From CAZAPO01 sp044841755 (GTDB lineage: Bacteria > Bacteroidota > Bacteroidia > Flavobacteriales > Flavobacteriaceae): a stretch of 64,000 bases of DNA. Position numbers and translations under genes: made by a program. The stretch's first letter is position 1. Every line of letters begins with the position of its first letter. The stretch lies in assembly GCA_044841755.1 (NCBI GenBank), contig JAXOFM010000005.1:157218-221217 (forward strand), written 5' to 3'. Of the stretch, positions 1-9,591 are shown piece after piece. The notes under the pieces were generated by a model. That model saw nothing but the letters and a program-made list of their open reading frames with translations, made no database searches and was not told the DNA's origin.

Positions 1-1
1 T

Positions 2-448
2 TATACTGATTATGAACCATTAAAACCATTAGCAAATACAGTAGCTAACTTAAATATAGATATGATTGGTCGTATAGATCCAAAACGTGAGGGCGACAGA
101 AACTATATTTACCTAATTGGTAGTGATATGTTAAGTACAGAGTTACACAACGTATCAGAAGAAGTTAACAAAACCTTTACCAATATTGAGTTAGATTACA
201 AATACAATGGTGAAGAAGATCCTAACCGTTTTTACTATCGCTCAGATCACTATAATTTTGCAAAGAATAACATCCCTGTGATTTTCTATTTTAACGGTAC
301 ACATGACGATTACCACAGAATTTCTGATACTCCAGATAAAATTGAATACGACTTGTTAGAAAACCGCTCTAGATTGGTTTTCCATACAGCATGGGAATTA
401 GCCAACCGTGAAAATCGTGTGGTAGTTGATAAAGCTACAGAAGAATAA
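2..448 (+). CDS. M28 family zinc metallopeptidase, C-terminal part
   Basis: The reading frame is open from the first bases, so the gene begins upstream of the window; 148 residues are visible. The fragment contains an N-I-D-M-I-G segment, in which the Asp is a metal ligand in M28 aminopeptidases, and a downstream D-D-Y-H-R-I-S-D-T segment, in which the His is the last zinc ligand. This pairing is characteristic of M28 peptidases, which usually act outside the cytoplasm as aminopeptidases on peptides. The signal peptide and the other zinc ligands would lie outside the window, so the exact subfamily cannot be given. A strong terminator follows the stop codon. Confidence 0.85.
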   Translation, partial: YTDYEPLKPLANTVANLNIDMIGRIDPKREGDRNYIYLIGSDMLSTELHNVSEEVNKTFTNIELDYKYNGEEDPNRFYYRSDHYNFAKNNIPVIFYFNGTHDDYHRISDTPDKIEYDLLENRSRLVFHTAWELANRENRVVVDKATEE

Positions 449-490
449 CATATTGCTGTCATTATAATATCAATAATAAATTATAATAGA

Positions 491-524
491 AAGCCGTCCA
501 ATATAATATTGGACGGCTTTTTTG
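491..524 (+). terminator. Rho-independent terminator after the M28 peptidase gene
   Basis: A perfect 14-bp inverted repeat (491-504 with 506-519) with a GC-rich core is followed by a run of T. It lies 43 bases after the peptidase stop codon, and the next gene starts 70 bases downstream. Confidence 0.9.
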
Positions 525-593
525 TTTTCTTTTGGTAAATTCGTACGAAATAGTTGAACATCTAACTGTTATGTGTCAATAGAGAAACCTTTA

Positions 594-1643
594 ATGAAGA
601 AAAAGATAATTTCGTATTACCTGATAAAGGTATTTCTAATTTTAACCTATTCGTGTAAAAACTCGAACTACAAAACTGACAACTATACATCAGAAAAGAA
701 TAAAATTGATACAACTCTTTATCTAAAAGAAACTCGTGGAATTCGTGATATTTTGGAGGACAAAAAAGGAAACCTTTGGTTCTCTAGTCCAGATTATATA
801 GCAAAATTTAATGGGGAAGTCATGTATTATTTTTCTGAAGATGATGGGTTAAGTATTACAGGAAATATACAGGAAGATAAAAGTGGTGTAGTTTGGATTG
901 AGAATGGCTTTCAAGCATTTAAATATGATGGAGAAAGTTTTTCACAAGAAAGATTAGATAGTCTCGTAGGTCCGGATGGACTTTGGATTCAGCGAGGGTT
1001 GAACCCAACTGATACTACATATGTTCAACCCGGGTTATACGAAATAAATAAGAAAACTAGTAACTTTCATCCTCTTCCTATACCCAAAGGCACTTATAAC
1101 AAGTTTTTACACTTACCTTCAACAAGAGCACTTATAAGCAAAGATAGTACCGTTTGGTTTGCTACTATGAATGAAATATACGGGTTTAAAAACAACAGAT
1201 TTACTTCTATAGGTAATGAGGAAATGGGTAGACAAAACGACGAACGTCAAATAGGCATACGAGGAATTTTCGTAGATAGTAAAGGAACTTTATGGATTGC
1301 TGATAATGGAGCAGGAGTATTTACATATGATGGTGAAGAGATAGAAAATTTTACCAAAAAACATCATTTGGACGAAGGAGATGTAGAAGGAAACTCTCTT
1401 CATCGAGCGTTTTCAATTGCGGAAGATTCTATGGGCAAGATGTGGTTTAGGACAGTTTATTCAGGAATTTGGAGCTATGACCCCATTAGAGAAGAATTTA
1501 ATAATTACACGTCGGATCACGGGGTAAAGAGTGATAATATATGGTCAATATATAAAACAAATGAAGGCGAATTGCTATTTGCAGGTGAATCACCAGCAGC
1601 AGTTTATGTATTTGATGGTAAAATATTTCATAGAAAGTATTAA
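594..1643 (+). CDS. Two-component-regulator-propeller (Reg_prop) lipoprotein
   Basis: A predicted 349-residue outer or periplasmic lipoprotein. The ATG at 594 is preferred over an in-frame GTG at 573 because it places a lysine-rich signal sequence directly before a lipobox (L-T-Y-S-C, Cys21). The body holds repeated strands of the Reg_prop type, for example E-D-K-K-G-N-L-W-F, E-D-K-S-G-V-V-W-I, D-S-K-G-T-L-W-I and E-D-S-M-G-K-M-W-F, which build a beta-propeller. In hybrid two-component sensors this fold binds ligands in the periplasm; here no transmembrane kinase part follows, so this is a stand-alone propeller. Its ligand is unknown and no regulatory partner is adjacent. Confidence 0.75.
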   Translation: MKKKIISYYLIKVFLILTYSCKNSNYKTDNYTSEKNKIDTTLYLKETRGIRDILEDKKGNLWFSSPDYIAKFNGEVMYYFSEDDGLSITGNIQEDKSGVVWIENGFQAFKYDGESFSQERLDSLVGPDGLWIQRGLNPTDTTYVQPGLYEINKKTSNFHPLPIPKGTYNKFLHLPSTRALISKDSTVWFATMNEIYGFKNNRFTSIGNEEMGRQNDERQIGIRGIFVDSKGTLWIADNGAGVFTYDGEEIENFTKKHHLDEGDVEGNSLHRAFSIAEDSMGKMWFRTVYSGIWSYDPIREEFNNYTSDHGVKSDNIWSIYKTNEGELLFAGESPAAVYVFDGKIFHRKY

Positions 1644-1767
1644 AAAACAAACGTACAACAATGCAATAATTCATTGAGGTTTTGGGCTATGTTCTCTCAT
1701 CATAAACAAAATGTATTACAATGTAAATGATAATAAGGTTAACTAAAAATAATTATTCATATCGGTC

Positions 1768-2145
1768 ATGGTAAATTATATAGATGGTTTTGTATTCCCC
1801 ATTAAAGAAGTTCATATTGAAGAATATAGACAGATAGCAGCTAAAGTCGCAGATATCTGGAAAGAATATGGAGCGCTCGCCTACTTTGAATCTGTTGACG
1901 ATGGACTCGTAATAGAAGGGACGCTTTCCTTTGATAATTTAGTATCTAAAGATAAAGATGAAACCATCATATTTGGTTGGATGGCATTCGAATCACAAGA
2001 AACAAGAGATTATGCTCACAAAAAAGTAGCTTCTGATCCGAAAATGATTGATTTAGTAACTCCATTAATGAATCCAGACAAACTAATCTTTGATGCATCA
2101 AGAATGGTTTATGGTGGATTTAAGCCCCTAGTGCAAACTTCATAA
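1768..2145 (+). CDS. DUF1428 family protein
   Basis: A 125-residue protein matching DUF1428 (the YbaA-like family) over its whole length. The N-terminal Y-I-D-G-F-V-F-P segment and the C-terminal R-M-V-Y-G-G-F-K-P-L segment are the family signatures. The fold is a dimeric ferredoxin-like alpha-beta barrel. No catalytic role is established for the family. It has no signal peptide and should be cytoplasmic. It stands alone and ends 39 bases before a bidirectional terminator shared with tRNA-His. Confidence 0.85.
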   Translation: MVNYIDGFVFPIKEVHIEEYRQIAAKVADIWKEYGALAYFESVDDGLVIEGTLSFDNLVSKDKDETIIFGWMAFESQETRDYAHKKVASDPKMIDLVTPLMNPDKLIFDASRMVYGGFKPLVQTS

Positions 2146-2184
2146 GAACCTAAAATCGATATAGTTCAATAATACTAAACAAAA

Positions 2185-2209
2185 AAAGCTTCTCTTAATG
2201 AGAAGCTTT
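2185..2209. terminator. Bidirectional terminator between the DUF1428 gene and tRNA-His
   Basis: A perfect 10-bp stem (2185-2194 with 2200-2209) has a 5-base loop. A run of A lies on its left and a T-rich tract on its right, so it can stop the plus-strand DUF1428 transcript and the minus-strand tRNA transcript. Confidence 0.85.
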
Positions 2210-2218
2210 GTCTTTTTG

Positions 2219-2292
2219 GGTGGAAGACCGGTTTCGAACCGGCGACCTCTAGAACCACAATCTAGCGCTCTAACCAGCTGAGCTACAACCAC
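2219..2292 (-). tRNA. tRNA-His (GTG anticodon)
   Basis: Read on the minus strand, the sequence folds as a tRNA: D-arm with TAGCTCAGCTGG, a 5-bp anticodon stem around the loop TTGTGGT (anticodon GTG) and a T-arm with the TTCGAAA loop. The base just upstream (2293) encodes G at position -1 and the discriminator is C73, both identity elements of tRNA-His. CCA is not encoded. By eye the acceptor stem has two U-U oppositions (5-68 and 6-67). Confidence 0.95.
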
Positions 2293-2352
2293 CATTTAAT
2301 TGCGTGTGCAAATGTAAATTATTTCATTTTTTTTGCAAAGGTTTTTAAGCAA

Positions 2353-3075
2353 TTATTTAATATCATATAAACTATCAATAGCTACATAGCGTTCTACGGT
2401 AAAACCTTCACCATGCTCTACTCCTATCAATCTACCCAAGTCTCTAGCTCTATAATCTATACTATCTGCAAAATTCCTGCTTGATATAGGGGTTTCAGGC
2501 TCATTACTTTTAGGATCAAAGAATTGTGTCTTATATGCCAATACGGCTTCCATTTTTTTATCCATATACCCTGTAATATCTACCACAAAATCTGGTTCAA
2601 GGTTTTTCCATTGTATATAGTGGTATACATGTTTTGGACGCCAAGGTTCTTGCCAACCATCCTCATCTTCAATCTTAGTGTCAATCTTTAGCAAACCACT
2701 TAAAAAGCATGCATCACTAACTAGTCTGCTTCCTTTACTATGATCAATATGTCTATCATCAATAGCATTACACAATACTATATCTGGTTGATACTTTCGT
2801 ATCATTTTGACTAACTCTATTTGATGAACTCTATCATTCACAAAGAAACCATCTGCAAACTCCATATTATCCCGAACGGCTACTCCTAATATTTGTGCTG
2901 CATTTGCAGACTCCATATCTCTAGTTTCAGCTGTTCCTCTTGTACCTAATTCCCCTCGTGTAAGATCAATAATGCCAACTTTTTTCCCATTAGCTATCTC
3001 TTTAGCAAGTGTTGCAGAGCAACCTAATTCTACATCATCTGGATGTGCTCCAATAGCAAGTATATCGAGTTTCAT
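2353..3075 (-). CDS. bshB1: Bacillithiol biosynthesis deacetylase BshB1
   Basis: A 240-residue LmbE/PIG-L family zinc hydrolase that removes the acetyl group from N-acetylglucosaminyl-malate in bacillithiol synthesis. The zinc-binding A-H-P-D-D motif is at residues 10-14 and the second metal region D-D-R-H-I-D-H-S-K at about 106-114. The G-E-L-G-T-R-G-T segment near residue 41 is typical of the BshB1 branch. It is a cytoplasmic protein of normal family length. No other bsh gene is in the window; the gene stands alone between tRNA-His and the SLC13 permease. Confidence 0.9.
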   Translation of the reverse strand: MKLDILAIGAHPDDVELGCSATLAKEIANGKKVGIIDLTRGELGTRGTAETRDMESANAAQILGVAVRDNMEFADGFFVNDRVHQIELVKMIRKYQPDIVLCNAIDDRHIDHSKGSRLVSDACFLSGLLKIDTKIEDEDGWQEPWRPKHVYHYIQWKNLEPDFVVDITGYMDKKMEAVLAYKTQFFDPKSNEPETPISSRNFADSIDYRARDLGRLIGVEHGEGFTVERYVAIDSLYDIK

Positions 3076-3292
3076 ATTTCGTATTTCATTTTTTGAAAAC
3101 TAAATGTAAACAAAAGAACTCAATTATTTTAAAGTTGACAATACGAATACGTTTGCGGAAATATTTTTTACAACAAAACATTAAGTTCTTTGAATTATTC
3201 TGAAAACCGTATAACTGCCTTTAAACATGACTTTTATCATACTAATTCGGCAGTGTCAAACGTAACTTTATAGTATAAAATTTATAAGAGTT

Positions 3293-5131
3293 ATGACGTT
3301 AATGATAACTATTCTAGTAATAACCATTTTACTCTTTATTTGGGGTAAATTCTCACCAGACGTCGTAGCACTTATAGCTATGGTGAGTTTATTTCTCACT
3401 GGCATCCTAGAACTTAATGAAGCTTTAAGTGGTTTTAGTAACCCAACGGTAATTATGATTGCTTCACTCTTTGTAATAGGAGAAGCTTTATCTAAAACTG
3501 GTTGGACCGCCTTAATCGGACAGAAATTTATACAATGGGCTGGAAAAAGTGTTCCAAAACTGCTGGTAATTGTTACACTAGGTTCTGGACTCCTTTCTGG
3601 GTTTGTTAGTAACACAGGTACTGTGGCTACTTTATTGCCTGTCACTATTTCATCTGCATGGAATATTGGTACCATGCCTTCAAAAGTATTGATGCCAGTA
3701 GCCTTTGGTTCTAACACGGGTGGCTTACTTACATTAACAGGAACACCTCCAAATATTATTGCTAGCAACGCTCTAGTTGAAAGTGGTTATGAAGGATTTT
3801 CATTCTTTGAGTTTGCTTTAATAGGCGTGCCTCTATTGATACTAACTATCATTTATTTCAAATTTGTTGGATATAGATTATTACCTAAAAATAAAACCAA
3901 CAACAAACCCGTAAATATTGATGCTACCCTACACAGTTGGATAGAAGGTTTTAAAATAGACAATGATTATTATAGATTAAGAATACGATCTCTTTCACCG
4001 CTAATTGACACTACCATTGGTGAATGGAACTTTGAAGAAAATTATAACATACATATCATTAGGCTTAAGAGACGTCATCCTAACAGATTAAAAGGAACCC
4101 AACCATTTATAGAGCTTCCTACTCCTAAAACAGAAATGAGATATCATGATATCATTACTGTTAAGGGTGATACTGAATCAATTAACCGATTAATGATCAA
4201 ATTTAGATTAGGACTATTACCATTAGAGCCTATTCAAAATGAATTGAAAGATAATCTTATTAACCAAGAGGTTGGTATGAGTGAAATATTAATCACTCCT
4301 AACTCTTTCCTTGTTGGTAGAAAAATACGATTAGGTAAATATTTTAAACGTTACGGAATTCAGCTTTTGGCAGCTTCTAGAAATAGTAAGCCTATAACAG
4401 ATAGTCAAATAAGAGTAAAAGCGGGAGATGCTTTTGTAATAAGAGGAATGTGGGAAGATATTGAACTTCTAAAAGAACAACATGAGAACGTAGTAATTTG
4501 TGGTAGTCCTGAAGGTCTTGCAAAAGATGTTGGTAAGCTTACTTATAAATCGTTCATCTCACTTGGAGCATTGATACTCATGATTGCTTTATTAGTACTT
4601 AAGCTGGTTCCTGGAGCCATGGCAGCTTTAATAGCTGCAGGAATTGTTTTAATCACAAGATGTATCCCTATAGCAAAAGCATACAAAGGAATTAGCTGGA
4701 TAAGTGTAGTAATGATTGCTGCTATGATACCTATGGGATTAGCCCTTCAAAAAACTGGAGTTGCACAAATGGTAGCTAACGGTTTAGTTGAAACGCTTGG
4801 TAATTCAAGTCCAATGCTGCTTCTAGCTGTAGTGTTCTTAATGACCAGCGGGTTTAGTCAGGTTATAAATAATTCTGCTACAGCAGTGTTAATGGCTCCA
4901 ATAATCTTATTAGCAGCTCAAAGTTTAAGCATTTCACCAGAACCGTTTATGATAGTAGTAGCTATTAGTGCTTCAACTGCATTCTTAACGCCAGTTGGCA
5001 CAACAACCAATGCAATGGTAATGCTTGCTGGTGGCTACAAATTCACCGATTATTTTAAAGTAGGTGCACCTCTTATGTTGTTGTTCTTACTACTAACAAT
5101 ATTATTAGTGCCAATGATTTGGCCATTTTAA
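3293..5131 (+). CDS. SLC13 family permease with central RCK/TrkA-C domains
   Basis: A 612-residue membrane protein. About residues 1-190 and 410-612 are strongly hydrophobic transport halves of the SLC13/ArsB superfamily, each with a conserved membrane-dipping loop (S-N-T-G-T-V-A-T-L-L-P in the first, N-N-S-A-T-A-V-L-M in the second). A soluble block at about 210-395 corresponds to two TrkA-C regulatory domains, as in many bacterial dicarboxylate or sulfate carriers. pckA starts 28 bases after the stop, so co-transcription is likely. That neighbour favours a sodium-driven dicarboxylate carrier feeding gluconeogenesis, but the substrate cannot be read from the sequence. Confidence 0.85.
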   Translation: MTLMITILVITILLFIWGKFSPDVVALIAMVSLFLTGILELNEALSGFSNPTVIMIASLFVIGEALSKTGWTALIGQKFIQWAGKSVPKLLVIVTLGSGLLSGFVSNTGTVATLLPVTISSAWNIGTMPSKVLMPVAFGSNTGGLLTLTGTPPNIIASNALVESGYEGFSFFEFALIGVPLLILTIIYFKFVGYRLLPKNKTNNKPVNIDATLHSWIEGFKIDNDYYRLRIRSLSPLIDTTIGEWNFEENYNIHIIRLKRRHPNRLKGTQPFIELPTPKTEMRYHDIITVKGDTESINRLMIKFRLGLLPLEPIQNELKDNLINQEVGMSEILITPNSFLVGRKIRLGKYFKRYGIQLLAASRNSKPITDSQIRVKAGDAFVIRGMWEDIELLKEQHENVVICGSPEGLAKDVGKLTYKSFISLGALILMIALLVLKLVPGAMAALIAAGIVLITRCIPIAKAYKGISWISVVMIAAMIPMGLALQKTGVAQMVANGLVETLGNSSPMLLLAVVFLMTSGFSQVINNSATAVLMAPIILLAAQSLSISPEPFMIVVAISASTAFLTPVGTTTNAMVMLAGGYKFTDYFKVGAPLMLLFLLLTILLVPMIWPF

Positions 5132-5159
5132 CTGAATAATAACCTAATAAACATAGATT

Positions 5160-6791
5160 ATGAAAACTGTAACAATCACTCCTAAAACCGCAAGCTTAGA
5201 GAAGTATGGTATCTTAGATGCCAATGTGAACTGGAACCTTTCTCCTGAAGAACTACAGGCTGCCACAGTAGCCAAGGGAATGGGAAAAGAAACCAATAAT
5301 GGTACTTTAGCCATTAATACTGGAAAATTTACAGGTCGTTCTCCTCAAGACAGATTTTTAGTAAAAGATGATTATACTGAAGATCGAGTTTGGTGGGGAA
5401 GTATCAACAAGCCTATATCTCCTGAAAATTTTGATACGCTTTATGATGAAGTAGTTAAATACTTATCTGGAAAAGAAATATATGCAAGAGATGGTTACGT
5501 TTGTGCCGACCCTAAATACAAAATGAACGTTCGTACCGTAACTGAATATCCTTGGTCAAATATGTTTATTTATAATATGTTCTTACGTCCTAATGCCGAA
5601 GAACTTGAAAACTTTGAAGAAGAATGGTTAGTACTTTGTGCTCCTGGTTATTCAGCACCAGATCCTAAAGCGGTAGGATTACGTCAAGGAAACTTTTCGA
5701 TATTAAACTTTACTAAAAAAGTAGCGCTTGTAGGTGGTTCAGCTTATACGGGAGAAATGAAAAAGGGTATTTTCTCTGCTCTTAATATGATCTTACCAAC
5801 CGATAAGAATGTATTGCCTATGCACTGTTCAGCTAACGTTGGTGAAGACGGTGACACTGCTATTTTCTTTGGACTTTCTGGAACTGGTAAAACAACCTTG
5901 TCTGCTGATCCAAACAGAAAATTGATTGGTGATGATGAACATGGTTGGACTGCTGAAGATAGAATCTTCAATTTTGAAGGTGGATGTTATGCAAAAGCTA
6001 TCGATTTAACAGAAGATAAAGAGCCTGATATTTATAGAGCTATTAAACCTGGAGCAATCCTTGAAAACGTAATTTTTAAAGAAAATGGTGAAGTAGACTA
6101 TGAGGATAGTACAATTACGCAAAACACACGTGTAAGTTATCCTATTTATCATATTGATAATATCCAACAACCATCTTATTCTGATAATCCAAAGAATATA
6201 TTCTTCTTAACATGTGATGCGTTTGGTGTATTACCTCCAGTTTCTAAATTAACTCCAGGTCAAGCGGCATATCACTTCATATCTGGATATACTGCCAAGG
6301 TAGCTGGTACTGAAGCAGGAATTACTGAACCTGTACCATCATTCTCAGCGTGTTTTGGTGCACCATTCATGCCATTACACCCAACAGTTTATGCAGAAAT
6401 GCTAAGCAAGAAAATGCAAGATGCTGGTGTAAATGTATGGTTGCTTAACACTGGTTGGTCAGGTGGTCCTTATGGTGTAGGTTCTCGTATAAAACTTAAA
6501 TATACAAGAGCAATGATTACGGCTATACTAGAAGGAAAACTTGATGAAGTTGATTATGAACAACACCCAATATTTGGTTTATTTATGCCAAAATATTGTC
6601 CGAATGTTCCAACAGAAATATTAGATCCAATGAACACCTGGTTACAAAAAGGAGTATATATAAGTAAATCTATACAATTAGCACATTCATTCCATTTAAA
6701 CTTTGAGAAGTTTGCTAGTCAAGCCTCTGAAGAGATCATAAATGGTGGACCATTAATTGATGAACACCACCATCTAGACGAGCATGTTTAA
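5160..6791 (+). CDS. pckA: Phosphoenolpyruvate carboxykinase (ATP)
   Basis: A 543-residue cytoplasmic enzyme converting oxaloacetate and ATP to phosphoenolpyruvate, CO2 and ADP, the first committed step of gluconeogenesis from four-carbon acids. Visible motifs are the oxaloacetate-binding R-S-P-Q-D-R-F (60-66), the G-G-S-A-Y-T-G-E-M-K-K segment (192-202), the kinase-1a P-loop G-L-S-G-T-G-K-T-T (238-246) and the kinase-2 metal site L-I-G-D-D-E-H-G-W (255-263). Length fits the ATP-dependent family. It lies directly behind the SLC13 permease and ends at a terminator shared with the convergent PLP-enzyme gene. Confidence 0.98.
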   Translation: MKTVTITPKTASLEKYGILDANVNWNLSPEELQAATVAKGMGKETNNGTLAINTGKFTGRSPQDRFLVKDDYTEDRVWWGSINKPISPENFDTLYDEVVKYLSGKEIYARDGYVCADPKYKMNVRTVTEYPWSNMFIYNMFLRPNAEELENFEEEWLVLCAPGYSAPDPKAVGLRQGNFSILNFTKKVALVGGSAYTGEMKKGIFSALNMILPTDKNVLPMHCSANVGEDGDTAIFFGLSGTGKTTLSADPNRKLIGDDEHGWTAEDRIFNFEGGCYAKAIDLTEDKEPDIYRAIKPGAILENVIFKENGEVDYEDSTITQNTRVSYPIYHIDNIQQPSYSDNPKNIFFLTCDAFGVLPPVSKLTPGQAAYHFISGYTAKVAGTEAGITEPVPSFSACFGAPFMPLHPTVYAEMLSKKMQDAGVNVWLLNTGWSGGPYGVGSRIKLKYTRAMITAILEGKLDEVDYEQHPIFGLFMPKYCPNVPTEILDPMNTWLQKGVYISKSIQLAHSFHLNFEKFASQASEEIINGGPLIDEHHHLDEHV

Positions 6792-6804
6792 TGGTTATTA
6801 TGAG

Positions 6805-6829
6805 AAGAGGAGCAAATTTTGCTCCTCTT
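6805..6829. terminator. Convergent terminator between pckA and the PLP-enzyme gene
   Basis: A 12-bp inverted repeat (6805-6816 with 6818-6829) has a GAGGAGC core and is followed by a T run on the plus strand. The minus-strand side is less T-rich but could serve the facing gene, whose stop codon is at 6833. Confidence 0.8.
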
Positions 6830-6832
6830 TTT

Positions 6833-8002
6833 TTATTTAGAATCAATTGATTTTTCTATTGCCTGTTCAATATCAGTAATCAAGTCTTTAGCGTCTTCAA
6901 TACCAACTGAAAATCTTATTAAATGATCACCTATTCCTTGAGCCTTACGCTCTTCTGGAGTTAATAAAGCGTGTGATGTTTCAGAAGGCAATATCATTGT
7001 ACTTTCAACACCTGCTAAACTCATTGACGGTTTTATTAACTGCAATGATTTTAAGAACATAATTGAATCAACTTTTCCTTTTAGATCAAAAGATAACATG
7101 GCTCCAAAATCTTTCATCTGTGTTCCAGCCAATTCATGACCTTCGTGCGTTTTCAACCCAGGATAGTATACCTTTTTAACGAACTTACTTTCATCTAAGT
7201 ACTTAGCCATTTTCTTAGCATTCTTATTCTGAGCTTTTACTCTCAACGCTAATGTTTTAAGACTACGCTCGAGCATCCACACTGTAAAATCACTCAAGCT
7301 ACCTCCAAGATTCTTAGCTAGGTTCCAAATAGTGTCAATATTTTCTTGAGAAGTGGCTACTGCTCCAGCACAAATATCACTATGCCCTCCAAAATACTTA
7401 GTGGCACTATGCAAAACAATGTCAACACCCAAATCAATAGGTTTTTGAATAATTGGTGTAGCAAATGTGTTATCAATTACAGAAATTATTCCTTTTGATT
7501 TACACAAAATGCTTATTGCAGTAATGTCTACAAGCTTTAGTAAAGGGTTTGAAGGGGTCTCAATATAGATCATCTTTGTATTTGGCTGAATACAAGCTTC
7601 AAAATCTTCTCTTCTCAACCCATCAGTAAACGTATATTCAATTTGATAACGATCAAATTGCGCTTCAACAAGATTTCGTGTACCACCATAAATATCCTTT
7701 TGCAATACGATATGATCACCACTACTTAAAAATGCTAATAAAGTAGTACTTATTACTGCCATTCCTGAACCAAAAATCAAAGCAGATTCTGCATTCTCCA
7801 AAGCTGCAATTTTCTTTGATAAAAACTCTTGATTAGGCGTATTAAAATATCTAGGATATCGTTTTACATCAACATCTAAAAACTCATAAGCAGTGGATAG
7901 GTATATAGGTGAAACTGCACCTTTGAATTGACTATCCTCTATTTCGCCAACATGCGCGCAAATAGTATTTTCTCCAAACTTTGAATCCTTCATATTATTC
8001 AA
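6833..8002 (-). CDS. Cys/Met-metabolism PLP enzyme (trans-sulfuration family)
   Basis: A 389-residue PLP-dependent enzyme of the cystathionine gamma-synthase / gamma-lyase / methionine gamma-lyase family. Signatures are the cofactor-phosphate segment F-G-S-G-M-A-V (78-84), I-D-N-T-F-A-T-P (176-183) and the Schiff-base lysine K202 in H-S-A-T-K-Y-F-G-G-H. The exact reaction (synthase, beta- or gamma-lyase) cannot be decided by eye. Met4 is a possible alternative start. It lies 41 bases downstream of the MATE gene on the same strand, so the two may be co-transcribed. Confidence 0.88.
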   Translation of the reverse strand: MNNMKDSKFGENTICAHVGEIEDSQFKGAVSPIYLSTAYEFLDVDVKRYPRYFNTPNQEFLSKKIAALENAESALIFGSGMAVISTTLLAFLSSGDHIVLQKDIYGGTRNLVEAQFDRYQIEYTFTDGLRREDFEACIQPNTKMIYIETPSNPLLKLVDITAISILCKSKGIISVIDNTFATPIIQKPIDLGVDIVLHSATKYFGGHSDICAGAVATSQENIDTIWNLAKNLGGSLSDFTVWMLERSLKTLALRVKAQNKNAKKMAKYLDESKFVKKVYYPGLKTHEGHELAGTQMKDFGAMLSFDLKGKVDSIMFLKSLQLIKPSMSLAGVESTMILPSETSHALLTPEERKAQGIGDHLIRFSVGIEDAKDLITDIEQAIEKSIDSK

Positions 8003-8043
8003 AAATTAAAGGAAGTAATTTACAAAAATAAGAGTAAGGTAAG

Positions 8044-9450
8044 CTATACTTTAACCAATTTCCATTTTCCTTTTTTAAACCACCACACTCCTATGATAGC
8101 AATCATTACCTCAGCAATGGTTATCGCCCAAAATACACCTTTTGGGCCAGCATCAAAGTTTATAGAAACAACGTATGCAAAAGGTAACTGTATGAGCCAG
8201 AAACATATAAAATTGATCCAAGTTGGTGTCTTGGTATCTCCTGCTCCGTTAAACGATTGTATCACCACCATTCCGTACGCATAAAACACATAACCAGCAG
8301 CGATTACCTGTAAACATAGTGCTCCAAATTGAACCACCTCAGGTTCTTTATTAAATAGTAAGATGATTTGTTTTGCAAATAACAAATAGATTATTGATAC
8401 TGCTGCCATAAAATAAGCATTGTACTTACCTGTCACCCAAACTGATTTTTCAGCTCGATCTGGTTTTTGAGCACCTAAATTCTGACCAACCAAAGTAGCC
8501 GCTGCATTACTCATTCCCCATGATGGCATTAAAGTAAACAACATCACGCGAATGGCAATAGTATAACCAGCCAGCACATCGCTACCAAATTCACTCATGA
8601 TTCGCATTAAAAATACCCAACTCGAAGTACCAATCAAAAACTGCCCGATGCCACCTATAGAAACTTTAATAAGGTTCACCATAACTCCAACTCTGATAAC
8701 AAAATCTTTGATTTTAACCTTTAGCTTACTATAACCGTAGAATAGAACGATCAACTGAAAAACAACAGCAGAACCTCTACCAATAGTTGTAGCAATTGCG
8801 GCTCCTTGTACTCCAAATTCTGGAATTGGACCAAACCCAAAAATAAACATTGGATCCAGAATAATATTCAATCCGTTAGAAAGCACTAGCGTCCACATAG
8901 CAATAGAAGCGTTTCCAGCTCCTCTAAATACAGCATTGATCAAAAACAAAAGCATTATGGTAACATTACCACCTAGTAATACTTGAGTATAGCCATATCC
9001 TTCAGCTATAAGATCTGATTCCGCTCCCATTAATGCTAGAATTTCCTTGGGATATAATATTCCTATGACACTTATTATTGCAGCAACTCCAACACCTAGG
9101 ATTATTACTTGCACCGTTGCTTGCGAAGCCCCTTTTAGGTCTTTTTCTCCTACTCTACGCGCAACAACTGCTGTAGCTGCCATACTTAAACCAATAGCTA
9201 TAGCATAAATAAGTGTTACCACAGATTCAGTCAAACCAATAGTTGCCACTGCATTAACACTTACCCGAGAAACATAGAAAATATCAACGATGGCAAAGAT
9301 AGACTCCATGAGCATCTCCAGAATCATTGGTATAGAAAGCATAAACACTGCACGACGAATACTACCAGAGGTAAACTCCTGCTCTTTCCCAGAAACAGCG
9401 ATTTTAAAATATTTGAATAATTGTTTGATTGAGGGAATATTTGATAACAT
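8044..9450 (-). CDS. MATE family efflux transporter
   Basis: A 468-residue integral membrane protein with about twelve hydrophobic helices arranged as two MATE halves. The family's typical start of the first helix (R-R-A-V-F-M-L-S-I-P-M-I-L-E-M-L) and the repeated A-V-A-T-I-G-L and A-A-T-L-V-G-Q-N-L-G-A segments are clear. MATE proteins expel cationic or polyaromatic compounds using sodium or proton gradients; the substrate here is unknown. The gene is first in a possible two-gene unit with the PLP enzyme. Confidence 0.9.
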   Translation of the reverse strand: MLSNIPSIKQLFKYFKIAVSGKEQEFTSGSIRRAVFMLSIPMILEMLMESIFAIVDIFYVSRVSVNAVATIGLTESVVTLIYAIAIGLSMAATAVVARRVGEKDLKGASQATVQVIILGVGVAAIISVIGILYPKEILALMGAESDLIAEGYGYTQVLLGGNVTIMLLFLINAVFRGAGNASIAMWTLVLSNGLNIILDPMFIFGFGPIPEFGVQGAAIATTIGRGSAVVFQLIVLFYGYSKLKVKIKDFVIRVGVMVNLIKVSIGGIGQFLIGTSSWVFLMRIMSEFGSDVLAGYTIAIRVMLFTLMPSWGMSNAAATLVGQNLGAQKPDRAEKSVWVTGKYNAYFMAAVSIIYLLFAKQIILLFNKEPEVVQFGALCLQVIAAGYVFYAYGMVVIQSFNGAGDTKTPTWINFICFWLIQLPFAYVVSINFDAGPKGVFWAITIAEVMIAIIGVWWFKKGKWKLVKV

Positions 9451-9591
9451 GTAAATTGATTATTTGAAAATGAAATTTAGCCAAAACAGAAATGTTTTGA
9501 CCTTTTAAAGGATCGATGTATTATCGATAAATCGGAGGGTTTCTTAAACAATCATAGATACAAATATGGCGAAAATATTCTAAAAAGCAAA

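Noticed and set aside
3268..3768. A 166-residue minus-strand frame
   Set aside because: It lies opposite the start of the SLC13 permease gene and shows no family resemblance; it is a shadow frame.
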